From the NCBI RefSeq assembly GCF_001632365.1, contig NW_024468510.1, positions 987,846-1,014,013 of the forward strand: a stretch of 26,168 bases of DNA. The letters are read 5' to 3'. Positions within the stretch are counted from its first letter, which is position 1, and each line of letters begins with the position of its first letter. This stretch comes from Laetiporus sulphureus 93-53. Its lineage: Eukaryota; Basidiomycota; Agaricomycetes; Polyporales; Laetiporaceae. Under the pieces are notes generated by a model. The model was not told where the DNA came from and did not search any database. It saw only the letters and a list, made by a program, of their open reading frames with translations. Below are positions 22,071 to 26,168 of this stretch, piece after piece. The translations under genes and the position numbers were made by a program.

Positions 22071-22147
22071 CACGCCACCGGAGATATGTCCTTAAGGGGA
22101 TATTAGTTCACATGCACGAGATAGATAGATACCACGCCACCGGAGAT
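22071..22147 (+). repeat. 15-bp direct repeat in the LTR
   Basis: CACGCCACCGGAGAT occurs at 22071-22085 and 22133-22147, 62 bp apart and about 160-240 bp upstream of the TATA box. Duplicated U3 enhancer modules are common in LTRs, but function here is not shown. Confidence 0.6.
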
Positions 22148-22308
22148 GTAGCCATTACAGGCAATACCATTCCCATGATCTTACTAAGTAGTTCGGAGGT
22201 TCGGCATGCATGACACACGTAGTCTGACAGGTAGTGGTAACCAATCAGACAATGTCCATTAGCTAGTGGTTCTGGGGTATCAGGGTACCAAGGGTCCCTC
22301 CGCTCATG

Positions 22309-22316
22309 TATATAAG
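22309..22316 (+). promoter_or_regulatory. LTR TATA box
   Basis: TATATAAG sits about 135 nt before the proposed LTR end, positioned for transcription starting near 22340 and for a short R-U5 region. Confidence 0.6.
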
Positions 22317-22551
22317 CCAGAGCTCTGAGACGTCTAAGTCCCCCAGACTTATTCTCATCTCTGCTACGCCTATCCATATAGTGTCATCAGCGACCACTTG
22401 CAAGTCGCTGCTTTACCTTGATTATCTTTGTGTCCATACTTACGTTGACAACAGTCAGTAAGTGTTTGATCATAAGGTCATAGGCTTAGTCGGCGCTCTG
22501 CGTCCTAAGTTTGTGATAGAAGAATAAGTCTGCTTATCTTACCTGCCTCGA

Positions 22552-23220
22552 GTGCCTGCCCAGCGTACTCGCCGCAGTGTTGCGTCTTCGCACGTCCACC
22601 CGCACGTTAGCGGTGTCATATCTTCATCTGACGTTTCGTCAGTCGCTGACTCTACCAGCGTAAGCCGCACCAAGGCATTGCACAGCATCGACAGTGTCAT
22701 CCGTCGTCCTCGAGCGAGAACTCCAGAAGAGTTCTACGAACAGCGGCCCATAAGACCCCTGCCAAGGCCAGGACACATCTCTACGGGAGGTCGGCCCCCT
22801 CGCGGCACTAGTTCAGTTTCTATTATCCAGACTTCCTTGGTCAGGTGACCGAGACTACCTGCAGGACCATCGGGTCCAGAGCTCAATCAAGGGACATACG
22901 TCGAGACCGCTACTCTCGCCATCTCCATCATCTCGACTCAGCGCGTCGAAGGCACTCTTCGACGAATTTGTATTCTACTCACCAAACGATACCGTCGTCA
23001 GCTTGACGACCACGACATCCTCGATCTCGAGCATCTCATACTCAAGCTCGAATCCATCTGCACTGACATCACAGAATTTAAGCTTCCCTTCATTCACCAA
23101 CATGTAGTCCGTGACTTCTGCAACTACGTCCAGGAGAGGAAGCATCAGGGCGGAGAAGCTCGCTGGTTAATCAGAGATATTATCCAGAAGTATCGTCTAG
23201 GAATACAGGTCACAGGGTGA
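22552..23220 (+). pseudogene. Retroelement leader ORF A (one in-frame stop)
   Basis: Frame 1 is open for about 220 codons except for a single TGA at 22846-22848, and both sides have coherent composition. The first half is Ser/Arg/Pro-rich and basic, with a PEEFYEQRPIRPLPRP stretch; the second half is helix-forming and charged, with regular Leu/Ile spacing over about 22920-23210. There is no ATG in frame before 22552 (the frame opens after a TAA at 22525), so either the start codon was lost, a non-ATG codon is used, or an upstream exon supplies it. I do not recognise a family. It lies between the LTR and gag where extra ORFs are uncommon in Ty3/gypsy elements. Confidence 0.5.
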
Positions 23221-23253
23221 CCTTTGCTGTAGATACGAATATTTACTTTGTAT

Positions 23254-23784
23254 ATGTCTTCATCTGGCGATTCGAACAATCTTGATAACTTTGAGCAACT
23301 CAATCCAATCGGTCACGCCTTCGATTATCTGTGGGATTCAATTTCACGTGCTCTTCGAGACAGAGCAGGCGAAGCGTTTGCTACATACGAGGACACATTT
23401 GACATCGATTACCACGATGTATATCACATATACGCCCTCCAAATCTATCCAGAATTTGATTGGAGGAACGTCGCAGTTCATATCTGCTATATCCCTATTG
23501 GATCTGAAGAACCCGAAGACCGTCTCACCGAAGCTTACAATAGCTTCGTCGATTGGCTCGAAGAAGTCGAGCGTATTTGCGAAATTCATCATAACCACCA
23601 GTGGCCCGCAGTCAGGGACAAAACCAGGTTTTTGTGGCAACCCTTCGTCAAGGTCATCCATCGAGACCTTTGGTTGTTGCGAAACCAACGCTCAGGACGA
23701 GTAATTGCCCGACAGGCCACGATCGCCAATAGCCATATCGTCGAGTTCGAAGAACATCTTCGTGAGATAGAGGAAGAATTGTAA
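23254..23784 (+). CDS. Retroelement leader ORF B, unknown function
   Basis: An intact ATG-to-TAA frame of 176 codons, 33 nt after ORF A and one base before an ATG (23786) at the head of the gag region. The product is acidic, rich in Asp, Glu, Trp and Tyr (for example FDWRNVAVHICYIPIG), and ends in a charged amphipathic helix with EEHLREIEEEL. It has no Cys-based zinc motif, no membrane segment and no similarity I can recall. Being intact while ORF A and gag are damaged suggests either recent constraint or chance. Confidence 0.6.
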   Translation: MSSSGDSNNLDNFEQLNPIGHAFDYLWDSISRALRDRAGEAFATYEDTFDIDYHDVYHIYALQIYPEFDWRNVAVHICYIPIGSEEPEDRLTEAYNSFVDWLEEVERICEIHHNHQWPAVRDKTRFLWQPFVKVIHRDLWLLRNQRSGRVIARQATIANSHIVEFEEHLREIEEEL

Positions 23785-23904
23785 GATGACGACTCCCACC
23801 CCAAATGATCCAAGTTCTCTCGTGCTCCATCTCCGAAGCTTCCCGCATGACTCAATATTGTATTGCAACCCCCGAATCCAATAATTCGTCAAGCCCTCAC
23901 CGAC

Positions 23905-25498
23905 ATGGCACCCCCAAATGTGAATATACCCGAAAATGTAAAAAATTGGGTAGTCGATCTCGTCACAAACGTGGTGGAAGAAATGCGTCAACAAACGGTG
24001 GCGCATTACGAAAATCTTATCCAGCGCCAAGCGCATACAATGGAACGTAACACCACGGAGTTTCATAATCGAACGGTCTTCTTAGACCAACATCGCCAAC
24101 AATCTGAGTCTAGAATTGCAGACTTGGAAAAAACCTCGGCAGCTTTAGCTGAGGATAACAAGGTCATTAACGAATCGTTGGTGGCATTTGACGATGAAGT
24201 CAAGGATCTCCAAACCAGGATGGAAGACCTGAAGAAATCACATGATCGACTTCGCGCATGGGCATCTACACAGGGAAGGAAAGCAGGGCAAGGCGGTAAC
24301 AATGTCGACGACATGGACGACGACGATGAGCCGTCGTTTGGTTGCAAGGGTAAAGGCGTAAAAATTGACCAACCAGAAAAATATGGTGGCAATAAGGACG
24401 GAGTTAATCTCGATGATTGGCTCGAACAAGTCATGCTCTGGTTGAAATATACTGGACATACCAAAGACGAGTCCAAAATTATGTCTACCCTCTTGCTCCT
24501 GAAAGGAGGAGCACGCGAATACATGCGACATTGGATTACTGAAATAAACGAAAACAATAAGGCACCAGGAACTTGGGCGGAGTTCGTCGCTGAACTTCGC
24601 ACGGCATATGAATCATTGGACAAGGACGACAAGAAGCGAACGGAGTTAGAAGCCTTCGTCAAGAAGGATCATCGAGACTTCCGAAAGTTCGCAGAAGACT
24701 TCCGTCCAAAGGCAACCGGTACAGGCTTCTCGGATCAAGATCTGATCGAAAAGATCAAGAAACATATTCCGGAGAAAACGTGGCTGCTCATGCTAGCGGA
24801 TACCACTAAGGATAACTGGCCCAAGAAGTGGACCGAGTTCCTTACATTCGCACTCCGGATATTTATATCACTACAATGAGAAGGACACCATGCCAAGGCC
24901 GAAACCAAGGACCTGAACGCTATGGAGGTTGATGCAGTTGGGAAGAAGGGAAAGAGTAAATCGGGCAAAGCGCGAAGCGTGCAAGATGACAAGTTGGTTT
25001 GCGCCAACTGCAAGAAGAACAAGCTGACGTTCTTCAAATCGTCGAAATGCTTCAGCAAGTATTGCACCGATTGTTTCAAATTGGACCATGTCAAGAAGCA
25101 GATTGAGAAGGAAAGACACAGCTGCGAAGAAGAAGGACGGGAAGAAGAAGGATGATGCCAGGAATAAATCCAAGTCATCCAAGACGCGACAGATGGTGTC
25201 TGATTCTGCTTCATCAGATGCAGAGAGCGAAAGCTCTGACACCGAAGAAGAGAAGAAGCCAAAGAAAAAGAGCTCTTCCTCTAAGACTAAGGGGAAGGGT
25301 AAGGAGACAGCTGCGCATATCAGCGACCGCAGCATCCACTCGGAAAGCGAGCCTGATGCATCCGAGTCGGACGAAGATTTCGCCGCGATCCTCTCAAGGC
25401 TCAGGCGCCTGAGGGCGAATGGATCCAGTTCATCAAGGAAGGCGGGAGAGGGCTCTTCAAGGAAGGATCGGAAGAGTTTTCTCAAAGGGGATCTGTAG
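23905..25498 (+). pseudogene. gag: Ty3/gypsy Gag, damaged
   Basis: Structural protein of the retroelement particle. Frame 1 from ATG 23905 encodes a long N-terminal coiled coil (about residues 25-115), an acidic linker, then the capsid-like Retrotrans_gag domain (about 24385-24840: DDWLEQVMLWL, ARE-YMRHWI, WAEFVAELRTAYES). A TGA interrupts it at 24877-24879, after which frame 1 resumes and encodes a Cys cluster, C-x2-C-x12-C-x4-C-x2-C (about 25000-25075), then stops at 25155. A Lys/Ser/Glu-rich tail continues in frame 2 to 25498. A coding frame shift therefore lies in about 25085-25155. An alternative start at 23786 would need another shift near 23850-23881. Confidence 0.75.
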
Positions 25499-26168
25499 GC
25501 AGCTCGTCAGAGTCCCCAGAACATTATATAAGACCTGTACATTTAGCACCCGAATCAGACACCTCTGTAGATCGTCGCAATGCAGAGGATGATAATGTAA
25601 CAATAAAGAATTCGTCTCCAAATTTATCATCATTCTATTTACCAGTTACATTATGGGTGTACGGCAAAAAATCGAGCGCCGAAGCTTTAGTCGACTCAGG
25701 AGCATATTCCATGTACATCAGCAAGCGGTTCGTAAAGAACAATCGAATTGCAACCTCCAAGCTTAATACTACATACAAGGTGTACAATGCTGACGGATCC
25801 CAAAACAAACATGGAGAAATAACCGACTATGTAAAAGCATACCTCAAAGTCGGAGATCATGGTTCTACCCATCGTCTGCTAGTCACAGACATCGGGAAAT
25901 TAGACATGATCATTGGGATGTCATACTTACGTCAGCATAATCCAGAAATCAACTGGCAAGCTGGAGAATGGAAATACTCACGATGCCAGAGTACGTGTCA
26001 CCACCAGAGGCTTCATAAAAAACAACAAGCCATTGCGAGAGAGGAAGCTGAAGAAATCTTGCAACGAGCACAACAAGTGGCAGATGAGGAGCCAACTGCA
26101 TTCCGAATGTTTAATGGACACAACATTGATGCAGTAAATCCTATCATCTCGTGGGTCGAAATGGACGA
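25357..26168 (+). CDS. pol: Ty3/gypsy Pol, N-terminal part with retropepsin (partial)
   Basis: Frame 1 is open from 25357 to the window end, overlapping the gag tail frame by 142 nt and lying -1 relative to it. The aspartic protease domain spans about 25640-25960: the catalytic LVDSGA motif at about 25690-25710 and the second-half signature DMIIGMSYLRQHNPEINW at about 25904-25957. The protease would cleave Gag and Pol from a fusion. The following segment (to 26168) is the basic, Gln-rich linker usually preceding reverse transcriptase. No stop or shift is seen in the 270 codons visible. Confidence 0.85.

Larger units (their letters stand above)
21804..22450 (+). repeat. Putative 5' LTR (about 647 bp)
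   Basis: The proposed ends are TGTCACAG (21804) and GTTGACA (22450), giving the 5'-TGTCA...TGACA-3' inverted termini typical of LTRs. It contains a nested palindrome, a 15-bp direct repeat and a TATA box in the expected U3 position. The downstream LTR is outside the window, so the limits could not be tested by comparing copies. I could not assign a tRNA primer-binding site to the sequence just after 22450. Confidence 0.55.
21804..26168 (+). mobile_element. Ty3/gypsy-like LTR retrotransposon, 5' part
   Basis: Order in the window: putative LTR, leader, ORF A, ORF B, gag, then pol beginning with a retropepsin; the element runs off the right edge before reverse transcriptase, RNase H and integrase. 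The retropepsin (LVDSGA, then DMIIGMSYLRQHNPEINW) and the gag domain are those of fungal Ty3/gypsy elements. Several stops and frameshifts in ORF A and gag indicate a degenerate copy, though ORF B and the visible pol frame are intact. The left boundary depends on the inferred LTR start. Confidence 0.85.

Noticed and set aside
23344..23688. Minus-strand and frame-3 ORFs across ORF B
   Set aside because: They overlap the better supported ATG-to-TAA ORF B and have no independent support.
24871..25485. 204-codon minus-strand ORF rich in Ser and Phe
   Set aside because: It is the complement of the Lys/Glu/Ser-rich gag tail; low-complexity shadow.

Overview
This is eukaryotic DNA, most likely from an Agaricomycete (mushroom-type basidiomycete). 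The recognisable genes are cut by many short introns of about 50-60 nt with GTRNGT-type donors and YAG acceptors. The accessory DNA carries a DUF6589-type relic, a family known mainly from mushroom genomes, and a Ty3/gypsy-like element. The species cannot be named from sequence alone.

Layout. (1) 1-1560: mostly anonymous DNA with one uncertain ORF (802-1413) that carries four 33-bp tandem repeats and is followed by an AATAAA. (2) 1590-4221, minus: a sugar transporter of the major facilitator superfamily, rebuilt here as 14 exons coding 556 aa, including 4-nt and 7-nt micro-exons. (3) 4222-7514: 3.3 kb with no gene I can support. (4) 7515-9454, plus: a 12-exon CCCH zinc-finger protein with a PIN/NYN-like N-terminal domain (424 aa). 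(5) 9947-10938, plus: Rho GDP-dissociation inhibitor (8 exons, 203 aa). (6) 11195-12553, plus: COQ2-type 4-hydroxybenzoate polyprenyltransferase (6 exons, 360 aa). (7) 12647-13972, minus: ChaC-type gamma-glutamylcyclotransferase (12 exons, 210 aa, one 6-nt micro-exon), convergent with COQ2. (8) 14734-16907, minus: a Ytp1-family membrane protein (4 exons, 663 aa). (9) 16981-18951: 2 kb without a supported gene.

The right-hand 7 kb is repetitive and mobile. A 462-bp MITE with 18-bp perfect terminal inverted repeats and TA flanks lies at 18952-19413. A truncated, stop-containing DUF6589 relic lies at about 19950-21334. From about 21804 to the window end is the 5' part of a Ty3/gypsy-like LTR retrotransposon: a putative 5' LTR with TATA box, two extra ORFs (A and B) ahead of gag, a damaged gag with an unusual Cys cluster, and an open pol frame starting with a retropepsin. 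Reverse transcriptase, integrase and the 3' LTR lie beyond the window.

The single-copy genes are ordinary housekeeping functions (sugar uptake, RNA binding, Rho regulation, ubiquinone synthesis, glutathione turnover) with no evident pathway link. All exon joins were worked out by hand from splice consensus, reading frame and remembered family conservation; no alignment or transcript was available. The most noteworthy points are the three micro-exons, the nuclease-like domain fused to CCCH fingers, and the retroelement with two unexplained leader ORFs.
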